From positions 1 through 64,000 of the forward strand of contig DATAYY010000089.1 of assembly GCA_036272325.1 (NCBI GenBank): a stretch of DNA of 64,000 nt. The letters are read 5' to 3'. Source of the DNA: Schlegelella_A sp036272325. Its GTDB lineage: Bacteria; Pseudomonadota; Gammaproteobacteria; Burkholderiales; Burkholderiaceae_C. The position numbers were made by a program, and so were the translations under genes. Positions 43,703-52,215 of the stretch are shown here, in pieces. The notes beneath the pieces are model-generated. The model saw nothing but the letters and a program-made list of their open reading frames with translations, searched no databases and was not told where the DNA came from. Each line of letters starts with the position of its first letter. Within the stretch, counting starts at the first letter, position 1.

Positions 43703-44743
43703 GTGGACGTCTCGATCGCCAGCATCCTGCTGCTCGATGGCGTCACCAACGGCGCCATCTATGCGCTGCTGGCGCTCGCGATCGTTCTCGTCTTCGCGGT
43801 CACCCGCGTCATCTTCATCCCGCAAGGCGAGTTCGTCGCCTTCGGCGCGCTGACGCTCGCGCTGCTGCAGCTCGGCAAGGTTCCGGGGACGATCTGGCTG
43901 CTGCTCGCGCTGGCGGCGCTCGCGGCGCTGCTCGACGTCGTCGACGCGCTGCGGCGCGGGCTGTCGGCGGCGCAGGTCGTGCGGATCCTCGTGCGCACGC
44001 TGCTCGCGCCGATCCTCGTCGCCGCGCTCACCGTCTGGGCGGCGCCGCTGAAGCTTCCGCTCGTCGTCCAGAGTGCGCTGACGCTTGCGATCGTCACGCT
44101 CCTCGGCCCGCTCGTCTACCGGCTCGCTTACCAGCGCCTCGCCGACGCGACCGTGCTCGTGCTGCTGATCGTCTCGGTCGGCGTCCACTTCGCGCTCACC
44201 GGGCTCGGTCTCGTCTTCTTCGGCGCCGAGGGCTTCCGCAACCCGAGCTTCTGGGACGAGCGCTTTGCTGCCGGCGCGCTCGCGATCACCGGCCAGACGA
44301 TCTTCATCTTCGTCGCCTCGATCGGCCTGATCGTCGCGCTCTGGCTCTTCTTCGGCCGGACGCTGCGCGGCAAGGCGCTGCGCGCGACGGCGGTGAACCG
44401 GCTCGGCGCGCGGCTGATGGGAATCTCGACCTCGGGCGCCGGGCGGCTGAGCTTCGGCCTGGCTGCCTTTATCGGCGCGCTCTCGGGGCTGCTCATCGGG
44501 CCGACGACGACGATCTTCTACGACTCGGGTTTCCTGATCGGCCTGAAAGGCTTCGTTGCCGCGATCTTCGGTGGCCTCGCGAGCTATCCGGCGGCTGCAC
44601 TCGGCGCACTTCTGGTCGGCGTGCTCGAGAGCTTCAGCTCGTTCTACGCGAGCGCGTTCAAGGAAGTGATCGTCTTCACGCTCATCATTCCGGTGCTGCT
44701 CTGGCGCTCGTTCCAGCACGGCCACGACGACGAGGAGGAGTGA
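43703..44743 (+). CDS. LivH-type ABC permease
   Basis: 346 residues from GTG. Membrane helices include LLLDGVTNGAIYALLALAIV, the conserved FIPQGEFVAFGALT segment, and GLAAFIGALSGLLIGPTTTI with the EAA-like loop near GFVAAIFGGLASYPAAALGA. Longer than the usual ~290-300 residues: an extra hydrophilic/hydrophobic segment (~75-130, DALRRGLSAAQVVRILVRTL) is inserted after the third helix. It should pair with the LivM half of the next protein. Confidence 0.9.
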   Translation: MDVSIASILLLDGVTNGAIYALLALAIVLVFAVTRVIFIPQGEFVAFGALTLALLQLGKVPGTIWLLLALAALAALLDVVDALRRGLSAAQVVRILVRTLLAPILVAALTVWAAPLKLPLVVQSALTLAIVTLLGPLVYRLAYQRLADATVLVLLIVSVGVHFALTGLGLVFFGAEGFRNPSFWDERFAAGALAITGQTIFIFVASIGLIVALWLFFGRTLRGKALRATAVNRLGARLMGISTSGAGRLSFGLAAFIGALSGLLIGPTTTIFYDSGFLIGLKGFVAAIFGGLASYPAAALGALLVGVLESFSSFYASAFKEVIVFTLIIPVLLWRSFQHGHDDEEE

Positions 44744-44744
44744 C

Positions 44745-46511
44745 GTGCCGATCCGTCGCACCCTCCTTGCCGTCTTCATCGTCTGCCTCGCGCTGCTCCC
44801 GGTTTTGCCGGTGCCCGAGTTCTGGATCACGCAGGCCAACTACATCGGGCTCTACACGCTCGTCGTCCTCGGCCTCGTCGTTCTGACCGGCGTCGCCGGG
44901 CTGACGTCGTTCGGCCAGGCGGCATTCGTCGGCCTCGGTGCGTACACGGCCGCCTACCTGACGCTCACGTTCGGCGTCTCGCCTTGGCTCACCGTCTGGA
45001 TCGGCCTCGCCTTCACCGCGCTCGCGGCGCTCGTTCTCGCCTGGGTGACGCTGCGCATGTCGGGCCACTACCTGCCGCTGGCGACGATCGCCTGGGGGCT
45101 GTCGCTGTTCTATCTGCTCGGCAACCTCGAGGTGCTCGGCAAGTACGACGGCCTGCTCGGCATCCCGGCGCTGACGTTCTTCGGCACCACGCTCAACACC
45201 GGGCGGACTTTCTTCTATCTGCTATGGGCCATCGTCGTCCTCGCCGCGATCGCGGTCACGCACCTGCTCGATTCGCGCGCCGGCCGGGCGCTGCGCGCGG
45301 TCAAGGGCGGAACGACGATGGCCGAGGCGATGGGCGTCGATACCTTTCGCGTCAAGGTCACGGCGTTCGTTCTCGCGGCGGTGCTCGCGAGCGTCTCGGG
45401 TTGGCTGTTCGCGCACTTCCAGCGCACCGTCAACCCGTCGCCGTTCGGCCTCAACATGGGCATCGAGTACCTCTTCATGGCGGTGCTCGGCGGCGTCGGC
45501 TACGTCTGGGGCGCGCTGATCGGCGCCGGCGTCGTCCAGATCCTGAAGGACCAGCTCCAGGTCTGGCTGCCGCGGCTGATGGGAACGAGCGGCAACTACG
45601 AGACGATCGTCTTCGGCATCGTCCTCGTGCTGATGCTGCAGTACGCGCGCGACGGCATCTGGGAGTTCGTCGACGCCGCGCTGCCGCGCTTCAGGCGCAA
45701 GGTCGACTGGGCCGACGCCGCGCCGCTGCCGGAGCGGCCGCGCCCGCCGCACGGCGAGACCGTGCTCGACGTCCGCGCCGCGCGCAAGGAATTCGGCGGC
45801 CTCGTCGCCGTCAACGACGTCAGCTTCGCGGTCCGCGCCGGCGAGATCCTCGGCCTGATCGGACCGAACGGCGCCGGCAAGTCGACGACGTTCAATCTCG
45901 TCACCGGCGTGCTGCCGGCGACGCGCGGCGAGATCGCGTTGCTCGGCCGGCGCATCGACGCGCTGCCGTCGCGAGCGATCGCGCGTCTGGGGGTCGCGCG
46001 CACGTTCCAGCACGTCAAGATGATCGGCACGATGACCGTGCTCGAAAACGTCGCTCTCGGCGCGCACCAGCGCGGCCGCCACGGCATCCCGGCGGCGATG
46101 CTGCGCCTCGATCGCGCCGAGGAGCGCCGCCTGATGCGCGAGGCCGAGCGCCAGCTGCGACGGATCGGCATGACCGAGCTGATGCACGAGCAGGCAGGCA
46201 ACCTCGCGCTCGGCCAGCAGCGGCTGATGGAGATCGCGCGTGCGCTCGCCGCCGATCCGATCCTGCTGCTGCTCGACGAGCCCGCCGCCGGGCTGCGGCT
46301 GAAGGAGAAGGAGGGCCTTGCCGATGTGCTGCGCCAGCTGCGCGGCGAGGGCCTTTCGATCCTCCTCGTCGAGCACGACATGGACCTCGTCATGGGTCTG
46401 GTCGACCGCGTCGTCGTGATGGAGTTCGGGATTCGGCTGATCGAGGGGACGCCGGAGGAAGTGCAGGCGTCGCCGGCGGTGCGTGCGGCGTATCTCGGCA
46501 CCGAGCATTGA
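44745..46511 (+). CDS. LivM-LivG fusion: ABC permease with C-terminal ATPase
   Basis: 588 residues from a GTG preceded by GAGGAGGAG. Residues 1-~310 are a LivM permease (GLTSFGQAAFVGLGAYTAAY, LRMSGHYLPLATIAWGLSLF, GGVGYVWGALIGAGVVQILK). After a ~25-residue Pro/Arg linker comes a LivG ATPase: Walker A GPNGAGKST (~373), signature region LALGQQRLMEIARAL, Walker B LLLLDEPAAGL and the H-loop VEHDMDLVMGL. Fusion of these two subunits is known in scattered proteobacterial aromatic-acid transporters. The second ATPase (livF) is separate and 297 bases downstream. Confidence 0.92.
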   Translation: MPIRRTLLAVFIVCLALLPVLPVPEFWITQANYIGLYTLVVLGLVVLTGVAGLTSFGQAAFVGLGAYTAAYLTLTFGVSPWLTVWIGLAFTALAALVLAWVTLRMSGHYLPLATIAWGLSLFYLLGNLEVLGKYDGLLGIPALTFFGTTLNTGRTFFYLLWAIVVLAAIAVTHLLDSRAGRALRAVKGGTTMAEAMGVDTFRVKVTAFVLAAVLASVSGWLFAHFQRTVNPSPFGLNMGIEYLFMAVLGGVGYVWGALIGAGVVQILKDQLQVWLPRLMGTSGNYETIVFGIVLVLMLQYARDGIWEFVDAALPRFRRKVDWADAAPLPERPRPPHGETVLDVRAARKEFGGLVAVNDVSFAVRAGEILGLIGPNGAGKSTTFNLVTGVLPATRGEIALLGRRIDALPSRAIARLGVARTFQHVKMIGTMTVLENVALGAHQRGRHGIPAAMLRLDRAEERRLMREAERQLRRIGMTELMHEQAGNLALGQQRLMEIARALAADPILLLLDEPAAGLRLKEKEGLADVLRQLRGEGLSILLVEHDMDLVMGLVDRVVVMEFGIRLIEGTPEEVQASPAVRAAYLGTEH

Positions 46512-46808
46512 TGATGTTGCTGATGAACGGGTCTTCCTTGCTTGCAGCAGCCCGCCCGGTCCCGCGCGGGCATGGCGGGTCACTTTGGTGTGCTGGCTCA
46601 AATGAAAATACCCGAAGCAAAGGGCCTCACACGATGCGAATTGATTCCTTTGGCAAGAGGGTTCGGCGGGCGGTGAGTTGTTCGACTTGGAATGCCGTGC
46701 GTTCAAGACCAAGAGCGATCGCCTTTGCTTTTCGTCACGGACGCGGTGGGGGTGCCAGGCCCGGACCCGGGGGGCTGCCGCGCGTAGCGCAAACCGGCGC
46801 CAAGGCAA
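46512..46808. other. Atypical non-coding segment between livMG and livF
   Basis: 297 bases without a convincing gene inside an otherwise tightly packed transporter operon. The middle (about 46590-46740) is clearly less GC-rich than the flanks. It contains a GC hairpin (46551-46579) near its left end and a CCCGGACCCGGGGGG run near its right end. Short open frames on both strands have no ribosome-binding site or family resemblance. It may be a dispersed intergenic repeat or the scar of an insertion. Confidence 0.5.
46551..46579. terminator. GC-rich hairpin after livMG (possible attenuator)
   Basis: CCCGCC (46551-46556) pairs with GGCGGG (46574-46579). The loop holds the palindrome CCCGCGCGGG, so alternative nested stems are possible. 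There is no U-run, so it is not a clear intrinsic terminator. It could reduce read-through into livF or stabilise the upstream mRNA. Confidence 0.3.
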
Positions 46809-47549
46809 ATGGCTGAGCTATTGCTCAACGTCAGGGATCTGCACGCCGGCTACGGCCGCGCCGAGGTTCTGCACGGCCTCACGATCACCGCGCGCGCCGG
46901 CAAGGTGATCACCGTGATCGGCCCGAACGGCGCCGGCAAGTCGACGCTGCTCAACGCGCTGATGGCGGCGCTGCCGGCGCGCGGCACGGTCGAATACGAC
47001 GGCGTCTCGGTCGACCTGCTCTCGCTCGAGGAGCGCGTCATGCTCGGCATGGCGCTCGTCCCGGAGACGCGGGCGCTGTTCGCGGCGATGTCGGTCGAGG
47101 ACAACCTGCTGCTCGGCGCGTACCGCCAGTTCCGCCTCGGCGCGAAGGACAGCGCCGACTCGCTCGCCGACGTCTTCAAGCTCTTCCCGCGCCTCGAAGA
47201 GCGCCGCGCCCAGCTTGCCGGCACGCTCTCGGGCGGCGAGCGGCAGATGCTCGCGGTCGGCCGCGCGCTGATGGGCAAGCCCCGCCTGCTGATGCTCGAC
47301 GAGCCGAGCCTCGGCCTCGCCCCGCTGGTCGTGCGCGACATCTTCGCGACCATCGCGGCGCTGCGCGCGACCGGCGTGACGATCCTACTCGTCGAGCAGA
47401 ACGCGCGTGCCGCGCTCGAGGTCGCCGACTATGGCTACGTCCTCGAGATGGGCGAGATCGCGCTCGAAGGGCCGGCATCGGACCTCGCCGGCGATCCCCG
47501 CGTCATCGAGACCTATCTCGGCGCGACGCGGAAGAGGGCCGGCGCGTGA
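46809..47549 (+). CDS. livF: LivF-type ABC transporter ATPase
   Basis: 246 residues. Walker A is GPNGAGKSTLLNAL, the signature LSGGERQMLAVGRALM, Walker B LLMLDEPSLGLAP and the H-loop region LLVEQNARAALEVADYGYVL. All are typical of LivF, the second ATPase of branched-chain-type importers. It presumably pairs with the ATPase half of the LivM-LivG fusion despite the 297-base gap. No strong ribosome-binding site is seen before the ATG (CCAAGGCAAATG). Confidence 0.92.
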   Translation: MAELLLNVRDLHAGYGRAEVLHGLTITARAGKVITVIGPNGAGKSTLLNALMAALPARGTVEYDGVSVDLLSLEERVMLGMALVPETRALFAAMSVEDNLLLGAYRQFRLGAKDSADSLADVFKLFPRLEERRAQLAGTLSGGERQMLAVGRALMGKPRLLMLDEPSLGLAPLVVRDIFATIAALRATGVTILLVEQNARAALEVADYGYVLEMGEIALEGPASDLAGDPRVIETYLGATRKRAGA

Positions 47550-47626
47550 GCGACGGCAAGCGTCAGATCGCCTTGCTGCGCTAAGCTCGCCGCCGCGCCG
47601 CTGATGGCGCGATGGAGGAGACCGTC

Positions 47627-48382
47627 ATGTCCTTGGTTCATCGCGTCGCCGCTGAGTTCATCGGCACCTTCTGGCTCGTCCTCGGCGGCTGCGGCAGCGC
47701 CGTGCTCGCGGGCGCGTTCCCGCAATACGGTATCGGTTTTGCCGGCATCGCGCTCGCGTTCGGCCTCACCGTGCTGACAATGGCGTACGCGATCGGCCAC
47801 ATTTCGGGCTGCCATCTCAACCCCGCGGTATCGCTCGGCCTCGTCGTCGGCGGACGGTTTCGCGCCGGCGATCTGCTGCCCTACGTCGTCGCCCAAGTTC
47901 TCGGCGCCATCGCCGGCGCTGGCGTGCTCTATCTGATCGCGACCGGCAAGGCCGACTTCGACGTTCACAAGGGCTTCGCCTCGAACGGCTACGGCGAGCA
48001 TTCGCTCGGTGGCTACTCGCTGCAGGCGGCGCTCGTCTGCGAGTTCGTGATGACGTTCATGTTCCTCGTCGTCATCCTCGGCGCGACCGACGAGCGCGCA
48101 CCGAACGGCTTCGCGCCGATCGCAATCGGCTTCGGGTTGACGCTGGTCCACCTGATCAGCATTCCGGTCACCGGCACCTCGGTCAATCCGGCGCGCAGCA
48201 CCGGGCCGGCCGTGTTCGCCGGCGGCTGGCCGCTGATGCAGCTGTGGGCGTTCTGGGTCGCGCCGCTCGCTGGCGCGGCGTGCGCGGGCCTTGCCTATCG
48301 CTGGCTGAGCGGCGAGCGCAGTGTCGCGGCGGGGATCGAAGGCGCGGCGGCGGCGAGCGGGATTCCAAAGTCGCCGTCCTGA
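47627..48382 (+). CDS. aqpZ: Aquaporin Z-type water channel
   Basis: 251 residues, start at 47627 after GGAGGAG (an ATG at 47612 is also in frame but has no such site). Six membrane helices with both NPA half-helices: HLNPAVSLGL and SVNPARSTGP, the latter followed by the selectivity-filter arginine. The first helix AAEFIGTFWLVLGGCGSAVL is typical of AqpZ, as is the short C-terminal tail. Mediates rapid osmotic water flow across the inner membrane. Confidence 0.95.
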   Translation: MSLVHRVAAEFIGTFWLVLGGCGSAVLAGAFPQYGIGFAGIALAFGLTVLTMAYAIGHISGCHLNPAVSLGLVVGGRFRAGDLLPYVVAQVLGAIAGAGVLYLIATGKADFDVHKGFASNGYGEHSLGGYSLQAALVCEFVMTFMFLVVILGATDERAPNGFAPIAIGFGLTLVHLISIPVTGTSVNPARSTGPAVFAGGWPLMQLWAFWVAPLAGAACAGLAYRWLSGERSVAAGIEGAAAASGIPKSPS

Positions 48383-48395
48383 CGAGCGGCGCCGC

Positions 48396-48416
48396 GCCGG
48401 CCACAGGAGGGCCGGC
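48396..48416. terminator. GC hairpin between convergent genes
   Basis: GCCGGCC (48396-48402) pairs with GGCCGGC (48410-48416) around a seven-base loop. It lies between the convergent ends of aqpZ and the MetE-like gene. It could act on both strands but lacks a U-tract on either side. Confidence 0.4.
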
Positions 48417-48428
48417 CGCAGTGCCGGG

Positions 48429-49547
48429 TCAGTGCCCGCCCCAGACCTCGTCTGCGACTTCGACGATCAGCCGCAGCTTGGCGCGCTGCGCCTCGACCGC
48501 GATCGCGTTGCCGTGCACCGTGCTCGAGAAGCCGCACTGCGGCGAGATGCAGAGCTGCTCGACCGGGACGTACTTCGCCGCCTCGTCGATCCGCCGCTTG
48601 AGCGCATCCTTCGATTCGAGCTCGCTGAGCTTGGTCGTGACGAGGCCGAGGACGACGGTCTTGCCTTTCGGCAGGAAGCGCAGCGGCTTGAAGTCGCCGG
48701 AGCGCGCGTCGTCGTACTCGAGGAAGTAGCCGTCGACGTCCATCTCGGTGAGCAGCGCTTCGGCGACCGGCTCGTAGCCTCCCTGCGCCGCCCACGTGCT
48801 CTTGAAATTGCCGCGGCACAGGTGCACGGCGAGCGTCATTCCCTCGGGCTTCTGCGCGACGACGCGGTTGATGAACGAGGCATAGCGGTGCGGCAGCTCG
48901 TCGGGGTCGTCGCCGCGTCCTCGTGCTGCCTCACGCATCTTGTCGTCGCAGAGATAGGCGAGGTTGGTGTCGTCCATCTGCACGTAGGCGGAGCCGGCGG
49001 CGGCGAGCGAGCGGAGCTCGTCGCCGTAGGCATCGGCGACGTCCTGCCAGAAGGGCTCGAGGTCGGGGTAGTGCTCGCGGCTGATGCCGGCGCGGCCGCC
49101 GCGGAAATGCAGCATCGTCGGCGACGGGATCGACACCTTCGGCGTGCGACCGGCGCTCACCTGCGACTTCAGATACTCGAAATCGGCGCGCTGGATGTCC
49201 TTGACGTGGCGCACCTTGCCGATGACGCGCATCACCGGCGGCGCGAGCTCTTCGCTGCCGTCGGGCTTCCTGATCGTGACCGGGACGTCGGTCTTGACGC
49301 CGCCGAGCTGCTCGAGGAAGTCGATGTGGAAATACGTGCGCCGGAACTCACCGTCGGTGATGCTCTTCAGGCCGACGTCCTCCTGGAAGCGGACGATCTC
49401 GGCGATCGCGTCGTCCTCGACAGCGCGCAGCGCCTCGGCGGTGATTTCGCCGCGCGCCTTTCGGTCGCGTGCCTCGAGCAGGCGCTTCGGACGCAGGAAG
49501 CTGCCGACGTGGTCGGCGCGAAACGGCGGGCGGGTGCGGGTGGTCAT
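48429..49547 (-). CDS. Cobalamin-independent methionine synthase-like protein (C-terminal MetE domain, YxjG-type)
   Basis: 372 residues corresponding to the catalytic half of MetE only. It begins RPPFRADHVGSFLRPKRLLE. Probable zinc ligands are visible in TLAVHLCRGN (His and Cys), in the glutamate of YFLEYDDARSGDF, and in ISPQCGFSS. Stand-alone proteins of this type transfer methyl groups from donors other than methyltetrahydrofolate-triglutamate, or have unknown donors. The start at 49547 has AGGGA upstream. Neighbours give no pathway hint. Confidence 0.85.
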   Translation of the reverse strand: MTTRTRPPFRADHVGSFLRPKRLLEARDRKARGEITAEALRAVEDDAIAEIVRFQEDVGLKSITDGEFRRTYFHIDFLEQLGGVKTDVPVTIRKPDGSEELAPPVMRVIGKVRHVKDIQRADFEYLKSQVSAGRTPKVSIPSPTMLHFRGGRAGISREHYPDLEPFWQDVADAYGDELRSLAAAGSAYVQMDDTNLAYLCDDKMREAARGRGDDPDELPHRYASFINRVVAQKPEGMTLAVHLCRGNFKSTWAAQGGYEPVAEALLTEMDVDGYFLEYDDARSGDFKPLRFLPKGKTVVLGLVTTKLSELESKDALKRRIDEAAKYVPVEQLCISPQCGFSSTVHGNAIAVEAQRAKLRLIVEVADEVWGGH

Positions 49548-49693
49548 CGGCGTGGTCCCTGCTGGCTGCACCGCCTCTCGTCGAGGCAGACGGACGATGA
49601 TAGGGACGGCGGCGTCCCGTTGGCGAATGCCCGCATTGCGGCCGCTTGCACGGCCGGGACAATCGTGCGATCGACTCGAGAAGGACCGCGACC

Positions 49694-50866
49694 ATGCGCC
49701 GCCGCTTCGCCCTTGGCATCTCCCTCGTCACGCTCGCCGCGGCGCTGCCGGGCAGCGCGCTCGCGCAAGGCAGCGAGCCGTTCAAGATCGGCTTCATCCT
49801 GCCCATGACCGGCCAGTCGGCGTCGACCGGCAAGCAGATCGAGGCGGCGATCAAGCTGTGGCAGGCGCAGAACGGAACGACCGTGGCCGGGCGCAAGGTC
49901 GAGGTCATCGTCAAGGACGACGGCGCCGTTCCCGACGTCACCAAGCGGATCGCGCAGGAGATGGTCGTCAACGACAAGGTCGATGTCCTGGCCGGCTTCG
50001 GCATCACGCCATGCGCGTTCGCGACGGCGCCGATTGCGACCCAGAGCAAGACGCCGATGGTCGTCACCGCAGCGGCGACGTCGGCGATCACCGAGCGCTC
50101 GCCCTACATCGTGCGCACCAGCTTCACGTTGCCGCAGGTGACGGTGCCGATCGCTGACTGGGCGGCCAAGCACGGCATCAGGAAGGCGGTGACCTTCGTC
50201 GCCGACTACGGCCCCGGCCTCGACGCCGAGAAGTTCTTCAAGAGCCAGCTCCAGCTCAACGGCGGCCAGATCATCGGCGAGATCCGCACGCCGCTGAAAA
50301 GCCCCGACTTCGCGCCGTTCCTGCAGAAGGTTGCCGACCTGAAGCCGGACGCAGTCTTCGTTTTCTTGCCCTCGGGCCAGGGCGCTTCGTTCATGAAGCA
50401 GTTCGGCGAGCGCGGCCTCGACAAGTCCGGGATCAAGCTGATCGCCACCGGCGACGTCACCGACGATGACCAGCTCGACGAAATGGGCGACGTCGCCCTC
50501 GGCGTCGTCAACTCGCACCACTACTCGGCGGCGCATCCTTCGGCGACGAACAAGAAGTTCGTCCAGGCGTTCGAGGCGGCGAACAAGTTCCGGCCCAACT
50601 TCATGGCGGTCGCCGGCTACGACGGCATGCACGTGATCTACAACGCGCTCGCCGCGACCAAGGGCAAGGGCGGCGGCGACGCGCTGCTGGCGGCGATGAA
50701 GGGGCAGGTCCTCGAGAGCCCGCGCGGCCAGATCCTGATCGACGCGCAGACGCGCGACATCGTCCAGGACGTCTACATCCGCAAGGTCGAGCGCGTCAAC
50801 GGCCAGCTCTGGAACGTCGAGTTCGACGTCCAGAAGGCGGTGAAGGACCCCGGCAAGGCGAAGTAG
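49694..50866 (+). CDS. Orphan branched-chain-type ABC substrate-binding protein
   Basis: 390 residues with signal peptide RRRFALGISLVTLAAALPGSALA and mature start QGSEPFKIGFILPMTGQSAS. Periplasmic-binding fold type I with VDVLAGFGITPCAFATAPIA and DAVFVFLPSGQGASFMKQFG. It has no permease or ATPase genes beside it and is only distantly similar to the binding protein at 42510. It may feed a transporter encoded elsewhere or the LivH/LivMG/LivF system. Possible ligands include aromatic or amide compounds. Confidence 0.88.
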   Translation: MRRRFALGISLVTLAAALPGSALAQGSEPFKIGFILPMTGQSASTGKQIEAAIKLWQAQNGTTVAGRKVEVIVKDDGAVPDVTKRIAQEMVVNDKVDVLAGFGITPCAFATAPIATQSKTPMVVTAAATSAITERSPYIVRTSFTLPQVTVPIADWAAKHGIRKAVTFVADYGPGLDAEKFFKSQLQLNGGQIIGEIRTPLKSPDFAPFLQKVADLKPDAVFVFLPSGQGASFMKQFGERGLDKSGIKLIATGDVTDDDQLDEMGDVALGVVNSHHYSAAHPSATNKKFVQAFEAANKFRPNFMAVAGYDGMHVIYNALAATKGKGGGDALLAAMKGQVLESPRGQILIDAQTRDIVQDVYIRKVERVNGQLWNVEFDVQKAVKDPGKAK

Positions 50867-50900
50867 TCGGCTCGGCGCCACGCCGGCGTGCGCGATGCGG

Positions 50901-51719
50901 TCAGCGCTCGACCGTGACGACGTGCGCCTGGACCTTGCCGTCGACCGCGCCGCTGCCGAAGCGCCGCGCGATCGCGGCGGCGCCGGCGTCGACCGCTTCG
51001 GCGAGCCGATCAGCGGCGCGCGCCTCGATCTCGCTTCGCAGCGGCGTACCTTCGCAGTAGGCGATCGCCGGGTGGCGCGGCGTCGGTGCGCGGCTGCGCT
51101 CGGTGATCGTCTCGATCCGCGGCGCCGCGTCGAAGCCGGCGGCGCGCACGTCGTGCTCGATCACGCGCACGTCGTGGTAGCCGTGCGGCGTGCGCGCCAG
51201 GAAGCGCGGCGGGTCGTCGGGGAAGAGCGCCGCGACGGCGTCGGTGACGACGTCGGCGAACTCGTTGGTAGCGATCCGGTCCCAGACGTTGAAGAGGAAC
51301 AGCCCGCCCGGCCGCAGCACGCGGCGCGACTCGGCGAACGCCTTGGCCTTGTCGGGGAAGAACATGGCGCCGAACTGGCAGACAACGGCGTCGAACGATG
51401 CGTCGCCAAACGGCAGCGCCATCGCGTCGGCCTGTCGCCACTCGACCGCGCCGGCGCTACCGATCCGCGCCGCGGTGTCGAGCATCGCCTGGTTGAGGTC
51501 GGTCGCGACGATCGCGGCCGTCGCTGGCAGCCGTTCGCGCATCGCTCGCGTGACGACGCCGGTGCCGGCGGCGATCTCGAGGACGCTGCGCGGTGTGCGT
51601 GCGGCGACGCGCTTGGCCAGATCCCGCGCGTATGGCGCGAAGATCAGCGGGACGAGGTACTCGTCGTAGAGCCTCGGGATCGACCCGGCGAAGCTGTTGT
51701 CGCGCGCGGACGTGCTCAC
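50901..51719 (-). CDS. SAM-dependent methyltransferase (class I)
   Basis: 272 residues from GTG. The SAM-binding motif I VLEIAAGTGVVTRAM lies at ~45-59. Acidic loop ATDLNQAMLDTA and motif FDAVVCQFGAMFFPDK follow, then post-motif RVLRPGGLFLFNVWD. Belongs to the UbiE/methyltransferase type 11 group; the substrate is not predictable. It lies downstream of a 63-codon gene on the same strand (31 bases). Confidence 0.87.
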   Translation of the reverse strand: MSTSARDNSFAGSIPRLYDEYLVPLIFAPYARDLAKRVAARTPRSVLEIAAGTGVVTRAMRERLPATAAIVATDLNQAMLDTAARIGSAGAVEWRQADAMALPFGDASFDAVVCQFGAMFFPDKAKAFAESRRVLRPGGLFLFNVWDRIATNEFADVVTDAVAALFPDDPPRFLARTPHGYHDVRVIEHDVRAAGFDAAPRIETITERSRAPTPRHPAIAYCEGTPLRSEIEARAADRLAEAVDAGAAAIARRFGSGAVDGKVQAHVVTVER

Positions 51720-51750
51720 GGCCGCAGGCGCCGCGGGCGACTTGCCAGGA

Positions 51751-51942
51751 TCAGGTCGGTGCCGACTGGAAGTAGCGCGCCTCGAGCGTTTTCGCGCTGA
51801 TGAGGCGCAAAGCGACGAGCAGACGCTCCCAGCGCGTCAGCGGCTGGATCGTGCCGCTCGGCAAGACGAGGACGGCGCCGAGGATCGGCTCGTCTTCGAT
51901 GCGCGATTCCTGGTAGTCCCGCATTCCCTTGGTCGCACTCAT
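51751..51942 (-). CDS. Small hypothetical protein (63 aa)
   Basis: 63 residues with a near-perfect ribosome-binding site (AGGAGG) six bases before the ATG, which makes it a credible gene. The sequence is soluble and basic-acidic mixed: MRDYQESRIEDEPILGAVLV, then RWERLLVALRLISAKTLEAR. I do not recognise a family. The upstream region carries a tandem AGTGTGTC repeat and a TTGACA-like element, so it may be regulated. Confidence 0.6.
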   Translation of the reverse strand: MSATKGMRDYQESRIEDEPILGAVLVLPSGTIQPLTRWERLLVALRLISAKTLEARYFQSAPT

Positions 51943-51990
51943 CGCTGCCTCCTGTAGGTCGCTCCGGCGAGCTCTTTTCCAATGTATCAG

Positions 51991-52007
51991 AGTGTGTCAA
52001 GTGTGTC
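51991..52007. promoter_or_regulatory. Tandem AGTGTGTC repeat upstream of the 63-aa gene
   Basis: Two identical octamers AGTGTGTC (51991-51998 and 52000-52007) separated by one A. Read on the minus strand they form GACACACTTGACACACT, embedding a TTGACA-like -35 hexamer for the 63-aa gene. No good -10 sits at the right distance. The element lies in a 273-base gap between divergent genes in which I see nothing else convincing. Confidence 0.3.
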
Positions 52008-52215
52008 GCGACCGGGCGTCCGGATGCCCGGGCGGACTTCCGTCCGGCCGCAGTCTGCGGTTCGAGCTCGGCGCGCCGCTCACCGTGCAGAACTTCGTCA
52101 ATTCCTGCCCCGCGGCGTTGCTCCTGGTCGCCTTCCGGCCCTCCCAGCGCCAGTTCGCCGGTTCGTTCCTGCGCGCCGGGATCCGTTGACGCACACTCGG
52201 CATCGAGGTCTCTCG

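Noticed and set aside
45222..46808. 528-codon minus-strand open frame covering the LivMG 3' half and the intergenic segment
   Set aside because: Antisense to a clear ABC protein with no family resemblance. The part over the intergenic segment has no ribosome-binding site.
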